Origin: Runella rosea
GTDB taxonomy: Bacteria > Bacteroidota > Bacteroidia > Cytophagales > Spirosomataceae
Assembly (NCBI RefSeq): GCF_003325355.1
Contig: NZ_CP030851.1
Location: forward strand, 1 to 64,000
Length of the DNA stretch: 64,000 bases
Direction: 5' to 3'
Position numbers and translations under genes: made by a program. The notes below the pieces were generated by a model. It saw only the letters and a list, made by a program, of their open reading frames with translations, was not told the origin of the DNA and ran no database searches. Below, piece by piece: positions 45,841 to 56,862 of the stretch (position 1 is its first letter; the number at the start of each line of letters is the position of its first letter).

Positions 45841-47582
45841 TTAATTAGAAGTAATTATTTGTGTTGGTGGCTGGAAGGCTCGTGGCGTTCCAGTGAAAAC
45901 ATCTGAAATACCATTTAATAGATCTTTTAAGCTAAGATCAAGCGATATTCCCACAAACGGCCACGCTTGCAGGTTACGTCTATCATGCTTGGTCTTAGTA
46001 GGATCCATCGCATTTTTAGCGAGGTCTATTTCATTTGGAAAGTATTTAAAATACCACATTCCCCCAGCGGTTATTCTAACAGCATTGCCTAAGCGGATGC
46101 CTAAACCAGTTAATAAAAGTTCCTTTTCCTTTGGAAAAAAAGCTGGCTACTGAATCTGCCCCCGCAGACTGTTTAGGACCATTATCTATTGAAACTAAGC
46201 TCCAGCCTATAAATAGTGAGCCATAATGAAAAGGCTTATGGTTATACGATTTAAATGGAACGTCTCGATTAATTGGACGAAAATTTACATGAAAGCCAAA
46301 ATATGGAACAAAGCCATAGGGATTACTTCCATCATTTCCTATTCGGGTAGTGACAAGGCCAAAATCTGGTGCAAGACTTAATTTATTTCTCGTTTCGAAG
46401 CTAAATATAAATGTGCTACCACCAAGAGCAAATACTGGCCCAAGGCCGATCTCAAAAATATTATCCTTGATTGCTTTACGTGCTGCTGATATATCAGCGA
46501 AATCCGTAATTAAGTCAAGTAACTCGTTTCTAAATGATTTTAGGCCGTCGACTGCACTTTGTAAATTAGGTTGACCTTTAACTAAAGATTCTGAAACTAT
46601 GTATAATTCCTCAACTGCCGCCAAAGAAGTTTTAAGGTTTTCCGCCCTTTCATCATACAAATCAGACTCTGTCAATTTACACTTGTTACAATCTAAATTC
46701 TGTAAACCTAAAATTATGTTTTTATATGTCACGTTATCCATTGAAAACAAGCTAATGACTCTTTGAGAAGATTGACGAATATCCTTTAAGTAAGAAGATT
46801 TAATTTCACTGTCAAAATTGTTAGATTTTTGAGAAAATTCCTGTAAAATTATTCTGAGAGATCCATTTCCTCTAAGCTGATTATCAGTACTTAATCCTGT
46901 TATTTCTGTTATAAGCATCTATTCTGCTCTCAAGAGTTGTATACTTAGTGGGAAAATCAAGAGACGAATCATTGTAGTGTGAATCAATACTACCTGGACC
47001 TTTTAATGTTGCACTCAGACTTGATGGGAATCCTAAGTCAACTCCTATATTATCTATATTAGCTTGAGCTAACTGATTATATATATTTTGAGCTTTGGCG
47101 AAAGCCCCTGCTACTCCTTTTTTTGAGCACGGTACTGGTCAAAAAGCCTAACTACAGGATCACTTTCCTGTACCCAAACAACGTATATTGCTTTCCTGGA
47201 TCAAGTAGATTAGGATTTTTGAAGTCAATAAGTATGTGATTTTTTCCGTCAAGTTTTTTTACCCTGTAATCTTTAGAATCAAGTTCGACAATTTTGTAAT
47301 CATTTATTGTCGGTTGTAGTCCTGGATTGTTACTACGAAATCATTGTCTCGGTGTTCAAGCGATTCCTTAAAAGTCTTCCGGCCAACATGGGGCATGAAA
47401 GCTATGGCTGTAACCCTTGCGGCTTTTGTTGGTATCTTCAGTACAAAAGCTTGATCAAAAGGTAATGTCTCACTCGGAACGCCTGAGACAGTATCCACTG
47501 AGATCACCTTTGTTTGAGCAAAACTCCCCCTAGATAATAAAAATAGAAAAGTAGTCAGGATTAAATACAAGTAAGATTTCAT
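45841..47582 (-). CDS. Exported helical + beta-barrel-like protein (several frameshifts)
   Basis: Start 47582 gives a signal peptide (MKSYLYLILTTFLFLLSRG..FAQ). Segments in different frames (47304-47582, ~47140-47300, 46076-46918, 45841-46059) join into about 580 residues: a beta domain (PFDQAFVLKIPTKAARV), a helical middle, and a C-terminal barrel-like region (LAPDFGLVTTRIG, GLGIRLGNAVRITAGG, WPFVGISLDLSLKDLL). The layout equals that of the protein at 24909-26597. It fills the module between islands 2 and 3. Three or more one-base corrections are needed. Function unknown. Confidence 0.62.
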
Positions 47583-47779
47583 AAAACTATATTTATCGTA
47601 GAACAATCATTCGTTAATGCGGATGGCTATCTCCAAAAATCTCATTTCCTAAAACTTATATCAATGGGAAATTTCCCGTAATTCATCCCGTATTTCCTAG
47701 AACACTTCTCTTGAAACCGAGCCTAATAGGATTTGCTTGTTGAGAAACGCGCTGTCAGACACACGCAACTCCGCTAAGC

Positions 47780-48075
47780 GGCAAACTCACTTTTCAGCTT
47801 GCCCAATCGGGGCGTTCAACCTGTCGCAAGTAACCCAGAAATGTAAACCCTAAATCTGACTTGTCGGGGCGTTCACCCTGTCATCCGAAACCCAGAAATG
47901 GAGACCCAAAACCTGACCGCTGCGGCCTGCAACCTGTCGACCGGAACCCGGAAATGCAGACACTTTATGGACACTCACCCAACGTCCCCATGTGTTGATG
48001 GCGACGTTGGAGCCTTTACACACATGGCCGGTTGGGCTGCGAACATTGAACTTGCGGCCTGCCTCCTGTCCCCGA
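47780..48075. repeat. GC-rich island 3: three tandem ~57-bp units plus attC-like site
   Basis: The clearest tandem array: units begin CGGGGCGTTCAACCTGTCGC (47817), CGGGGCGTTCACCCTGTCAT (47873) and GCGGCCTGCAACCTGTCGAC (~47930), each followed by xxAACCCxGAAATG and ending in a CTGAC-like word; spacing 56-57 bp. The third leads into the 61-bp palindromic site. A plus-strand frame across it (47898-48140) is Cys/His-rich but follows the repeats and is unlikely to be a gene. Confidence 0.75.
47977..48037. other. attC-like palindromic site, copy 2
   Basis: ACCCAAC (left) and GTTGGGC (right) fit RYYYAAC/GTTRRRY; the inner boxes CCATGTGT and ACACATGG are perfectly complementary. 61 bp, the same as copy 1. 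An additional pairing CCAACGTC/GACGTTGG lies within the left two thirds. Order R''-spacer-L''-loop-L'-spacer-R' is that of a 59-base element. Confidence 0.62.
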
Positions 48076-48095
48076 AATTTGGCAGACCGAATATT

Positions 48096-50831
48096 TTATT
48101 TTCTGTCCTTATTCATCGCATCTTTAAGTTTTTCGCCTAAGTCCGAAACTTGTCCAGCAGATGTATGATTTTGATTTACACTGGGACGGTACGAATTGTT
48201 TGTTCGTTTATGTAAAATATTTTTAAGCCAATCCTGCTTGAACTTGAATTGTTGGTGGAAATTTTTGGGCGCACAGTATAATACAAATTCGCATACTTTT
48301 AGGGCTAATTCAATTTTGTCTAACCTGATTAATACCTCCAGAAAACTGTACAAACCAGCAATAACGTTTTGCCTTGCTCCTGAGGATACTTCGTCGAGCT
48401 TTCTGCTGACAACACTATTGTATAAAAAAATACCTTGCTTATCATGAATATCTTTACAGACTTGCTTTTGTTTGTCTCTAATTTGCCCGAAGTCTGCAAA
48501 CGATATCTCGTTGTATTACTTTTTTCTTTTAAATCTTGCCAATCAGCTATGATCAAGATTGATCTATATTGCAACAACATTCCTGCTAATTCCAAGTCTA
48601 AATCTTTCTCCATAGTTGAATCCTGATGTAGCATAAGTAAGTAGACTCTCTATAGCTTTTTCCTTTTGGTCTCTTGTACCGTTAGCCCAATAGTAGGTAG
48701 CCCACATTTTTTGTAAATGTTGCATAATATATCTTTTCGTTAGAGCCTTTTATACTATTTTTATTAAAGTGGTAACTGTACTCGTCTAAATACCTGAGTG
48801 CTAATTCTTTTTTACCTCGATCAACTAAATACGCAGCTAAATTTAGTATAGCTGGTAGTTTTACCTCTAAGGGGCTTGTAGTTCTATTGATAATCTGCTT
48901 ATAACTATCTATAACTTCAATCTCATTTTTTGCCAAGCGGTTAGCATTTGCTGTAAGCAATAATGAATGTTCAACATCTAATGTCTTATCTCTATTTACT
49001 TGATTTCTCCTACTTACACAATTGCCTTTATAGTGCTTGGCCTCTTTTCAAAATAATCACTCATTATTTGAAATATCTCTTTTGAGTATATTTCAAAAAA
49101 CTTATGTTCTTCATCAATTTTTTATAATTTTAATTTAACTAATTCATTGACGGCAGAATTGAAAATATCAGGTTCATGCTCAAGATTAAGAATATACTGC
49201 GCTTTTTCAATAACGTTACTTAAATCGTCCAGCAAACTTAATACCACAAAAAGATCTTTCGCCTTTGGAGATAGGTATTCATAAATACGACCAAATAAAA
49301 AACTGATTGCTGTGTCACCTTCCTTGATTTTATAATTAATTGCATCTGCAAAACCTTTCTGTCCCAGAATAAAAGCAAATTGAAAAATAAACAAGGGTCT
49401 GCCACTTGTTATCTCAAATACCATATGACTTTTTTCAGTAGTCTCCAACTGCTGTTTTATGGTAATTTCATTACCGAGTTCCTCATTTTTAATGACTTCC
49501 AGTAGGAACCTCGTAGTTTCATTTTCAGTAAGTTCATTGGTCTGAAACTCTTGGCCAATGTTAATATTAGCAGCTCTCGTTGTGATAATTACTTTATGAT
49601 TATTTGTATTGAGTTCGGAGATAAATAAATCTATCTTGTCTTTCTCTTCTTTAGGAAAGGTCTCGAAATCATCAATCACTAAAAGTAGTTTTTTGCCTTT
49701 AATATCAACAATGGCACTTGGGTCGTCATCATCATCGTTATTAAATAAAACTTTATTAATACCTTTGATTAACTCTGGTAGTGTTGCAATTTTATCACTT
49801 ATTTCTTCAATGTTACCCGTATAGTAATCGTACTTTCTATCTTTTGCCGACAGAAATACAATGTAGTCAAAAAACTTACGCTCATCATTCGCTAAGTCTT
49901 CGCATAGACTTTGAATCGTAGCGGTTTTACCGACACCACCATGCCCCCACACTGTGGCGCAAACCGAAGATTTATTTTTAAGAAGAAAATCTTTGAGCCT
50001 CCTCTTAATACCTATGTCTATATATTTCTTGTAGTTATTCTCATAGACATTGCGAATAGTACCGTTATGACTTTTAATTTTTATGCCGTCATTTGTTATA
50101 TCTAATTCGCAAAACTCTTCCCATTCCTTATATAGTATTCCTGTTTCAAGTAGTCTATTATACTTTACATTACCTGTTAGTTTTTCGTCAATGCTATTGA
50201 AAAAATATATTTCTCGGCCAAAGGCTGACATTTCTACGAAAGGAGATAATCTAAAATATTGATTTAAGCCATAACTTCCATATAAACTATTAGTTTTGAA
50301 TTCATGAATGTTTTTGGGGCAACTCCAAGGACTGTAATTAGTGCCATCACTTTTGTATGAAATTCCTTTGTAAATATTGGAATCAAAGGAAGTTACAAAT
50401 ATTAGATCTACATTTTCAATAAGTATAGGTAAGTTAGAGTATGAAATAGAATCGTACAATTCCTGAAGTGCTGTGAGTACTTTCTCTGGAGCATCTTCAT
50501 ATACAAAACCATGCCCCAATAACTCATTCCTAACTGACGGATACTTCTCAAAAGCTTGATTTAATTTGCCACTCTTAAAGATTTCTTTGTCTATATCAAG
50601 TTTTCGACAGATTGATACAATACTACCTATTGTAGGTTTGATAATGTTTTGAAATACATATTCTTTGTCTTCATAATCAAGCTTATCAATATTTTTATTC
50701 CATAAATATCCCACCAAATAAACCAAAATATATTCAAATCGAGCTTGATAGTGAATCTTCAATGCTGATTTCTCACCCATAGATTGAAGAAATTCTATCC
50801 GTTGTTGTACTTGCTTTCTGATGTAATCCAT
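48096..50831 (-). CDS. STAND NTPase (NB-ARC-like) with C-terminal TPRs (frameshifted)
   Basis: Signal-transducing ATPase with a ~280-residue N-terminal region of unknown fold, an NB-ARC-like core (Walker A VWGHGGVGKTA; Walker B KLLLVIDDFE; sensor KVIITTRAA) and a winged-helix part. The frame stops at 49122 (TAA), but the same frame continues KIDEEHKFFEIYSKEIFQIM and, after one-base shifts near 49010, 48680 and 48350, TPR-like helices (LDVEHSLLLTANAN, KKELALRYLDEY, LIRLDKIELALKVCEF) to 48096, giving ~911 residues. Bacterial STAND proteins of this layout act as antiphage sensors. Located between islands 3 and 4. Confidence 0.72.
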
Positions 50832-50859
50832 AATTTTACTGTTTCATTCATTAAATTGA

Positions 50860-51714
50860 TGAGAGCAATTTAGTTGATCAGACGTATACACACAACTATT
50901 TTTACCTTGACGCTTCTCGTGTCGCGCACAATCCGAACCATAAATAAGAAAATTACTTGCCGAGCTGCGCTATCTGTCTCACTTAAGCTAAGTCTTGTCT
51001 GTGGTGGCATTGGCCTGTTGGACGCAACCTGCCTAACTAACTAAAATCTGAACTTTAGGGCGTTTACCCTGTCACCAAGATGCTGGCCTGCAAACCAAAC
51101 GCTGCATGTCATGGCGGTTGGTCTGTCAGCCGAAAGCTGGAAATGGAAGCCCGAACTTGCCCACGCGGGGCGTTCAAACTGTCGCCCGAAACGCCGAAAT
51201 GCAAGCACGACTTGAATGGGCCACCCAACATATTATTGTACGCAATGTTACCCAATGGTTTTAAGCTGTTTATCAGGCAATTAACGTTGGAAAACGATGT
51301 TGGGCTTTCAACTCGTTTATCCTTTGACAAGGATAAGAACTTTGGCTTTCTTTGTCAACTAATTTGTTGAAAATTAATGAACATAGTTATCAAGCGGTAT
51401 CGTATAGTACGAAAATGGGAAATTACAGGCTTTCCCAATTATTTTTTGGAAGTGATAAAAATCTGTACAATGCCCAAACACTCCGAATCTTAAAACGCTG
51501 CCTGGTAGGATATACACAAGGATACTATCTCCACGGACGGTTTTATAGTCTGGTCGCTTTGCGGCCATTAATCAAAAAAGTGTAAGTGTGTCAATCATAA
51601 CTAGGGGTGACAAAACAAAAATGCTTATTTTTTTCGAACCCTCCCTTTAGGGTGAGGAGGGATTCGAAAAAAATAATTTTAATGAGTTACAAGAATCAAT
51701 TTTCGCGTAAAACT
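50860..51714. repeat. GC-rich island 4 and flanking non-coding DNA
   Basis: 51000-51235 holds units of the island repeat (GGGCGTTTACCCTGTCACC at 51058; GGGGCGTTCAAACTGTCGCC at ~51168) and ends in ACCCAAC (51223-51229), a left half-site without its partner. The rest, up to the IS481-type transposase gene, is AT-rich with no gene recognised; a 30-bp stretch at 51590-51680 has an imperfect hairpin (TTCGAACCCTCCCT / AGGAGGGATTCGAA) that could be a terminator. Confidence 0.6.
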
Positions 51715-52592
51715 TCATAAGGAGTCCGTCCTTGTAAAGCAGAGTGAGGTCGGTGGCAATTGTAAAAAAATCTCCCATTGCTCCAACCGCTGATTAATAT
51801 CTATATCATCTGTATAGTCAATTAATTGGTAAAATTCCTGTATATCAGTAAAATGGGATCGTTCTACCTTGCCATTCAAATGCGGACTTCTGGGCTTAAT
51901 ATACACATGTTGCATTCCTAAGTCTTCACAATGCCAATGGAATTTAGCCTGAAATTCATGCCCGTTATCAGTTTGAATTGTGTGGATTCTGAATGGAATC
52001 GTTCCCGTACATACATTTACAAATTCGATGGCTGACTCCTGATTATGCTTGGGATAAATTTTTAAGGCTCTTGCTCGCGTGGCATCATCAATAGCAGTGT
52101 ATTGATACATTTTTTTAAGTTTACCTGCTGGGTCTTTAAACGAAAGGAACTTTACATCGATTTGGATGCGATGCCCCGGCACCTTCTTTTCATAGCGCTT
52201 AAACGGTGGTAATGAGCGTTTTCGCTCATGTTTTGGCAGTTTATTAAGCCCGTTCCTTTTAAGAACGTAGTAGACAGCTCCTTCGGATATTTCAATGTCA
52301 TGATATCGTAACAGGTACCACATAATCCTTTTTTGACCTAAATGATAGGTAGTACGCAAATGAATGATAATGTCCTCTGTCGCTTTTGGGTTCTGAGCTT
52401 AGGATTTTCAGGACATGGTTTACTATTAATTAATCCCTGTTCACCTTTAGTTTCATACGCCTTTTTCCATTTATAAAATGTCTCCCTGGAAATGCCATAG
52501 TAGCGGCAAGCTATCGTAATGTTCTTAATTTCCTTCGCATAATTAAGCACCTTAAGCTTCCTGCGAATGTCTGAGTGAGCCTTGGCAGTCAT
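51715..52592 (-). CDS. IS481-type transposase (frameshifted)
   Basis: N-terminal HTH (KNITIACRYYGISRETFYKWKKAY) and integrase core with QIDVKFLSF (first Asp), IQTDNGHEFQ (second Asp) and NGKVERSHFTDIQEF (Glu). Two frames meet near 52385; one added A in AGAACCC gives RNPKATEDIIIHLRTTYHL and a product of ~292 residues. The C-terminus (PPTSLCFTRTDSL) seems slightly altered as well, because relatives continue GLTPYEVL; the sequence beyond 51735 reads LTPYEVLRE in the alternative frame. Terminal repeats were not found, so the element ends are undefined. Confidence 0.82.
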
Positions 52593-52631
52593 AGATCAGA
52601 AGTTTAATTGACTAATTTAGTAGATTATCAC

Positions 52632-54543
52632 TTAAACGTCAACCGTAGTCCTGATTTCTATATTCAGATAAATCAACACTTCGGCCATGCGTCGTTCCAG
52701 CGGGTCGTTGGCATTGATGGACGGTTCTTTGCCGTAGTTGATTTTTAAATTCCTTGATTTTGGGCCACAACAACACCGCTTCTTCGTCCGAAACCTGTAT
52801 TCTTGTGGCTTCAATCACTTCCTGAATTACTTTCAACACTTTGGTCGTGACCGACTTTGATAATATCTCAAGGCTTTCTGGAAAGGATTGATACGATCAA
52901 TGAGGTCAATGTGCAAATCGTCAATGTTGATAAACTTATCGGCCATTCGGATAAAACGCTTGTCGCCCACCTCTTTTATTTCACCGTATTTCACGGCCGA
53001 ATCCAGCACCACATATTGCCTTACTTCTTCTACCTCTTCCTCGGTCAATTCGGGGTATTGATTTGGATGATTTTCGGAATCAGCACTTTGTTGATGACCT
53101 CAGGGTCAATATTGCCGGGCATGGTTTTTAGCATCGTATTGTCCTGCAAAATCGTGGCTTTCAGGTCGTTCAAATTCTACAATGTCTTTCACGCGCTTGG
53201 AACTCGGCATTTTGAAGCCTCTGACTTTCAGCTCGCCCGGTTCGGCTTTGTCGTCTTCGGAGAGTTTGGTTTTGAATTTAAAATTGGGAGCTAATACCTG
53301 TCCATCAGCAAAGAAGCGGTGATGGCCTTTAGCATGTTATTGACCGAAAGTTTTACCAAATCGTCAGCAGCGTCGGGCAATGAGGTTGGTAAATTGGGCG
53401 TGGGTTTTGTTGGCGCTGTCGCGGGTACAGCGCCCGATAATCTGTATGATTTCGGTCAATGAACCCCGATAACCCACCGTGAGGCGTGCTCGCAGTAGGG
53501 CCAGTCAAACCCTTCTTTGGCCATGCCCAGGGCAATGATCAGGTCCATATCATCCACGTCTTTCATCTCAAGCAGATACGCGGCGATTCGTTCGCGGTCG
53601 CGGGGGTTATCATTAACCAGATCGGCCACTTTGAGCAGCTTACCGTCGGAGTGTCTTCTAACGTGGATAACGCCCGTTTCGGCGTCTACGTGGCTAATGT
53701 CGCCGATGGCGTCCAGTATCGTGTCCACTTCGCGATGTTTGTCTTTGGGACTCGCCAGAGTTGACATTGGGTATGTGCAAAATGGTCTTTTTGTCGGTAT
53801 CCAGTATTTCCAGAATGGCCGTAATGTATTTCCCCTGATAAAAATGATACCCGATGCCCAGCGATTTCAGATAGGTATAACCGTTGAGCTGCTCGTAATA
53901 GTTGTAGGTTACCTTTGTAAATTTCGCTTCATCTTCGGGGTTGAGTACGGGCACGCTGTCTCCTCTGAAATAAGAACCCGTCATGGCTACTACGTGCGCG
54001 TTGGAATGGGTCATAATGCTCCGCAGCAATTCACCCAAACGACTGTCACCGTCGGCGGAGACGTAGTGAAATTCATCAATGGCTACCAAAGTGTCGTTGA
54101 AGGCCGTTTCTTCCACTTCTTCAAAGGCAAACCGCAGCGTAGCATGGGTACAAATCAAGATTTTTTCGTCGTTGGCCAGAAAGTTTTTAAACGCCTGTAC
54201 CTTGCTTTTGCTGCCGTCGAGCCCCGGCGTTCAGAGGTTGTAGTTGGGATTGGGGACCCAATCGGCAAAGAAACCGTCAACCGTCAACAGAGTGGTACCA
54301 AACGACCCGCCAATGGATTTTTCGGGCACGGCCACGATCACTTTTTTTAGGCCCTGATGTACCAGCTTGTCCAACGCAATAAACATCAGTGCCCAGGATT
54401 TGCCCGAGGCGGGCGGCGCTTTCAGCAGCAGGAAGCGGGCATCGCGGGCCTGATACGTTTTTTCCTGCATTCGCGCATTCCAGTGGATTGGTGCGGGAAA
54501 TTTGCCCCGTTTGGGCATAACTGACGTGGACTAAATCGGGCAT
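52632..54543 (-). pseudogene. DEAD/DEAH-box helicase, heavily broken
   Basis: Superfamily 2 helicase by motif I (LLLKAPPASGKSWA), motif II (LVAIDEFHY), motif III (VVAMTGSYFRG) and motif VI (EIIQIIGRCTRDSA). Fragments in all three frames follow each other from MPDLVHVSYAQTGQ at 54543 to EVLIYLNIEIRTT near 52640, with an in-frame TGA at 54231-54233 and at least eight one-base shifts (for example near 53760, 53480, 53370, 53300, 53170, 53060, 52860). Restored length would be ~635 residues. It starts 1 bp after the DUF1016 nuclease gene's stop, a known restriction-like pairing. Density of breaks is higher than elsewhere. Confidence 0.75.
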
Positions 54544-54544
54544 T

Positions 54545-55570
54545 TTATTGACTGTTTTTAAGCTCGGTTTCGATTTCTTCGATGGTGGGCAAACTGCTTT
54601 TGAACTCTTCGGGAAAAAGGCGGGTCAATTGATATTCTGTGACGCCAATGGGCTGATTGATGTTTTTCAGGGAGTATTCCGCAATCACGTTGTTTTTGTT
54701 TTTACAAATCAACAGTCCTATCGTTGGGTTGTCGGTCGGATGGCGTAAAATATCGTTGGCTACCGACAGATAAAAACTGAGTTTGCCAGCGTATTCGGGA
54801 ATAAAGTCGGTTACTTTCAGTTCTATGACTACATACGCCCTGAGTTTGAGGTGATAAAACAACAAATCAATAAAATATTCCTGATCCCCTACCTGCATTG
54901 GCACCTGCTTGCCCACGTAGGCAAAACCTGTACCCAGTTCGAGCAAAAACTTGGTTACATTATCAATCAGGGCATTTTCCAATTCCCGTTCTTTGTAATT
55001 TTCGGTCATGGCCAAAAAATCAAAATTGTACGGGTCTTTGAGCAATTGCGTGGCTAAGTCTGACATAGGATTGGGCAGCGTGTCTTTGAAATTGGTGATG
55101 GCTTTGCCCTGCCGTTCGTACAGATTACTCTTGAGTTGCAAGCCGAGCACATCGCGGCTCCAACCGTTTTCAATGGTTTTTTGGATGTAAAAACCTGCTT
55201 CATCTGTGTCGCGTGACTTGCTGAAAATCAAAATGTTATGTCCCCAAGGAATTTGGTCAACAGGCTGTTGACCCATTGAGGATTGATAGAAAGTATAGAA
55301 CCGTTTACAGTATTTAAGGTTGGAATTTGACAAGCCAGCCATGTCCGGAAACTCTGTTTTTAAGTCTCTTGCCACTTGGTCAATTAACTTATCTCCCCAT
55401 TTTGTTTGGGATTGTTTCTCTGTAATCATTCGGCCCAATTCCCAATAAAATTCAATCAGCGCACTGTTGACTGCGATGGCCGCTTTCAACTGCATTGACC
55501 TGATTTTTGATTTCAGACCCATGAGCCATTCTTTGTATTCATCATCCAATATCATTTCCATACGCTGCAT
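54545..55570 (-). CDS. DUF1016/YhcG-family PD-(D/E)XK nuclease
   Basis: Typical two-part layout: an N-terminal DUF1016 helical domain (AAIAVNSALIEFYWELGRMI, LSNSNLKYCKRFY) and a C-terminal PD-(D/E)XK nuclease with GDQEYFIDLLFYH and AYVVIELKV. Start set at 55570 (MQRMEMILDD), matching the usual distance to the first conserved helix; the frame is open to 55642. About 341 residues, the family's usual length. Family members occur in phase with restriction-modification systems and defence islands. The adjacent helicase is its probable partner. Confidence 0.87.
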   Translation of the reverse strand: MQRMEMILDDEYKEWLMGLKSKIRSMQLKAAIAVNSALIEFYWELGRMITEKQSQTKWGDKLIDQVARDLKTEFPDMAGLSNSNLKYCKRFYTFYQSSMGQQPVDQIPWGHNILIFSKSRDTDEAGFYIQKTIENGWSRDVLGLQLKSNLYERQGKAITNFKDTLPNPMSDLATQLLKDPYNFDFLAMTENYKERELENALIDNVTKFLLELGTGFAYVGKQVPMQVGDQEYFIDLLFYHLKLRAYVVIELKVTDFIPEYAGKLSFYLSVANDILRHPTDNPTIGLLICKNKNNVIAEYSLKNINQPIGVTEYQLTRLFPEEFKSSLPTIEEIETELKNSQ

Positions 55571-55642
55571 TTTTCGGTTTTGTAAAACAGTTTCTTTCTC
55601 CCTTGACATTGGGCAACAGGCTGTTGACCAATTTGCCCTCAT

Positions 55643-56400
55643 TTTTTCTTCTTTTTGGCTTTGCTCTCGGACTCAAACACCGTACCGCGGGTTTGTTCTT
55701 CGGCGATCATAGTGTTAAAAGAGGTATTCCTGCGGCTGCTCGTCGCTCTCAAATGGGCGACTGCACAGCCTACGGCAGAAAGAAATCGAAATATTTGGGG
55801 AACTCGCACAGGGGTATGTCGTGAGCATCAGCTTTTTTGTGGTCGAGTTGGGCAATATTCATATGTTGATAATCAATTTCAAAAGCGAATTATTCTTAGA
55901 AAAGGGACTTTGCCCGAAGGTACAATTTTAAGTTGTTTTCCTGATTTTGGCAGTAAATAAACGCTCCCAAAACCTGAGGGAAAATTTTACGATTGATTTC
56001 TGGCTATGGAGTTGTTTTAAATTGTGGTCTTTATTTTAATTTTAAGCAAACTTATTTGTTAAATGACTTGGAGTTCGTGAGGTAGCAAATAAATTGCTGT
56101 ACGTGGCTAAAAATGGCTTTTTTTGGGCTTTGGTCGACACTTGTTGGATGTTGCAGTGTATTTTTCGTTAAAAACGTCGTTTTTAATGCCCATTTGGACA
56201 GCGATTGGCTTGAAATGTGGACGATTTGTAGGTCTGTTAAATTTGCTGGCATGGTGATTTCGTTGACAAGTTTTAGAATAAAACTAAATCACAATTTAGC
56301 GAATGGCCAAATTCGATTTTTACTAAGACCAAAACTTGAGTGAATTCTACCGAAAAATCCCCAGTTAGTTATCAAACGGTCGCAAGAATAGTTTTTAAGT
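55643..56400. other. Decayed coding remnants and AT-rich spacer
   Basis: On the minus strand between ~55870 and 55640 broken frames read MNIAQLDHKKADAHD, then after shifts ESDEQPQEYLFNTM and IAEEQTRGTVFES, ending in a Lys-rich tail. They look like the end of a larger gene upstream of the DUF1016 nuclease, perhaps a DNA-methyltransferase, but too little is left to say. The remaining 500 bp hold no gene. Confidence 0.45.
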
Positions 56401-56682
56401 TTGCGATTTTAAAAAAAAATAATAACGAAATAATAACGTTAAAAAATCAATAAACATGAAAAGCATTTTTTTCATCTTCGAGTCGACTGTTTTGATCTGC
56501 AAGCAAGTTTGGCAAAAATTTAATTTTTTTAGGGGAAATTGAACCTATTTTTTTCAAAAAACACACACAAAAAAATTTGTTTTTTCTTTGTGTGAAATTT
56601 GGATTTAAAGTTTGTAAAAAGTTTGTAATAGTTTGTAGTGGGGCGTAACCAACTGAAAACCAAATTTTTATAGCGATAAAGC

Positions 56683-56799
56683 GGGACAGATTTGGGAAGC
56701 AACGGGACAGATTTGGAAGCAAGGGACAGATTTGGGAAGCAAACGGGACAGATTTGGGAAGCAAGCGGGACAGATTTGGGAAGCAAACGGGACGCAAAA
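56683..56799 (+). repeat. Rep-binding iterons (plasmid origin)
   Basis: Five full and one partial direct repeats of GGGACAGATTTGGGAAGCAA starting at 56683, 56704, 56723, 56745, 56767 and 56789; spacing 19-22 bp, i.e. about two helical turns. They lie directly upstream of a Rep_3-type initiator gene with an AT-rich stretch on their left, the standard layout of an iteron-controlled theta origin. Confidence 0.9.
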
Positions 56800-56862
56800 T
56801 AATATTTGTCCCGCTTTTGTTTTTTTTATAGTTTTGTCCATCACTACCCTTTTTCCATTCCC

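Noticed and set aside
47780-48075. ~57-bp repeats in the GC islands as CRISPR or as coding repeats
   Set aside because: Units are degenerate over their entire length without unique spacers, no cas genes are present, and the open frames across the islands change between islands.
47898-48140. Cys/His-rich plus-strand ORF (80 codons)
   Set aside because: It consists of island repeats and the attC-like palindrome; similar ORFs at 51080-51370, 45225-45446 and 40910-41194 do not align as proteins in one consistent frame.
49122-49124. TAA as the true end of the STAND gene
   Set aside because: The same frame continues with a plausible winged-helix and TPR sequence; an early stop would leave the domain incomplete. 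Not fully excluded.
56683-56799. Regular short direct repeats as a CRISPR array
   Set aside because: Repeats of ~20 bp are almost contiguous with no spacers and lie before a rep gene; they are iterons.
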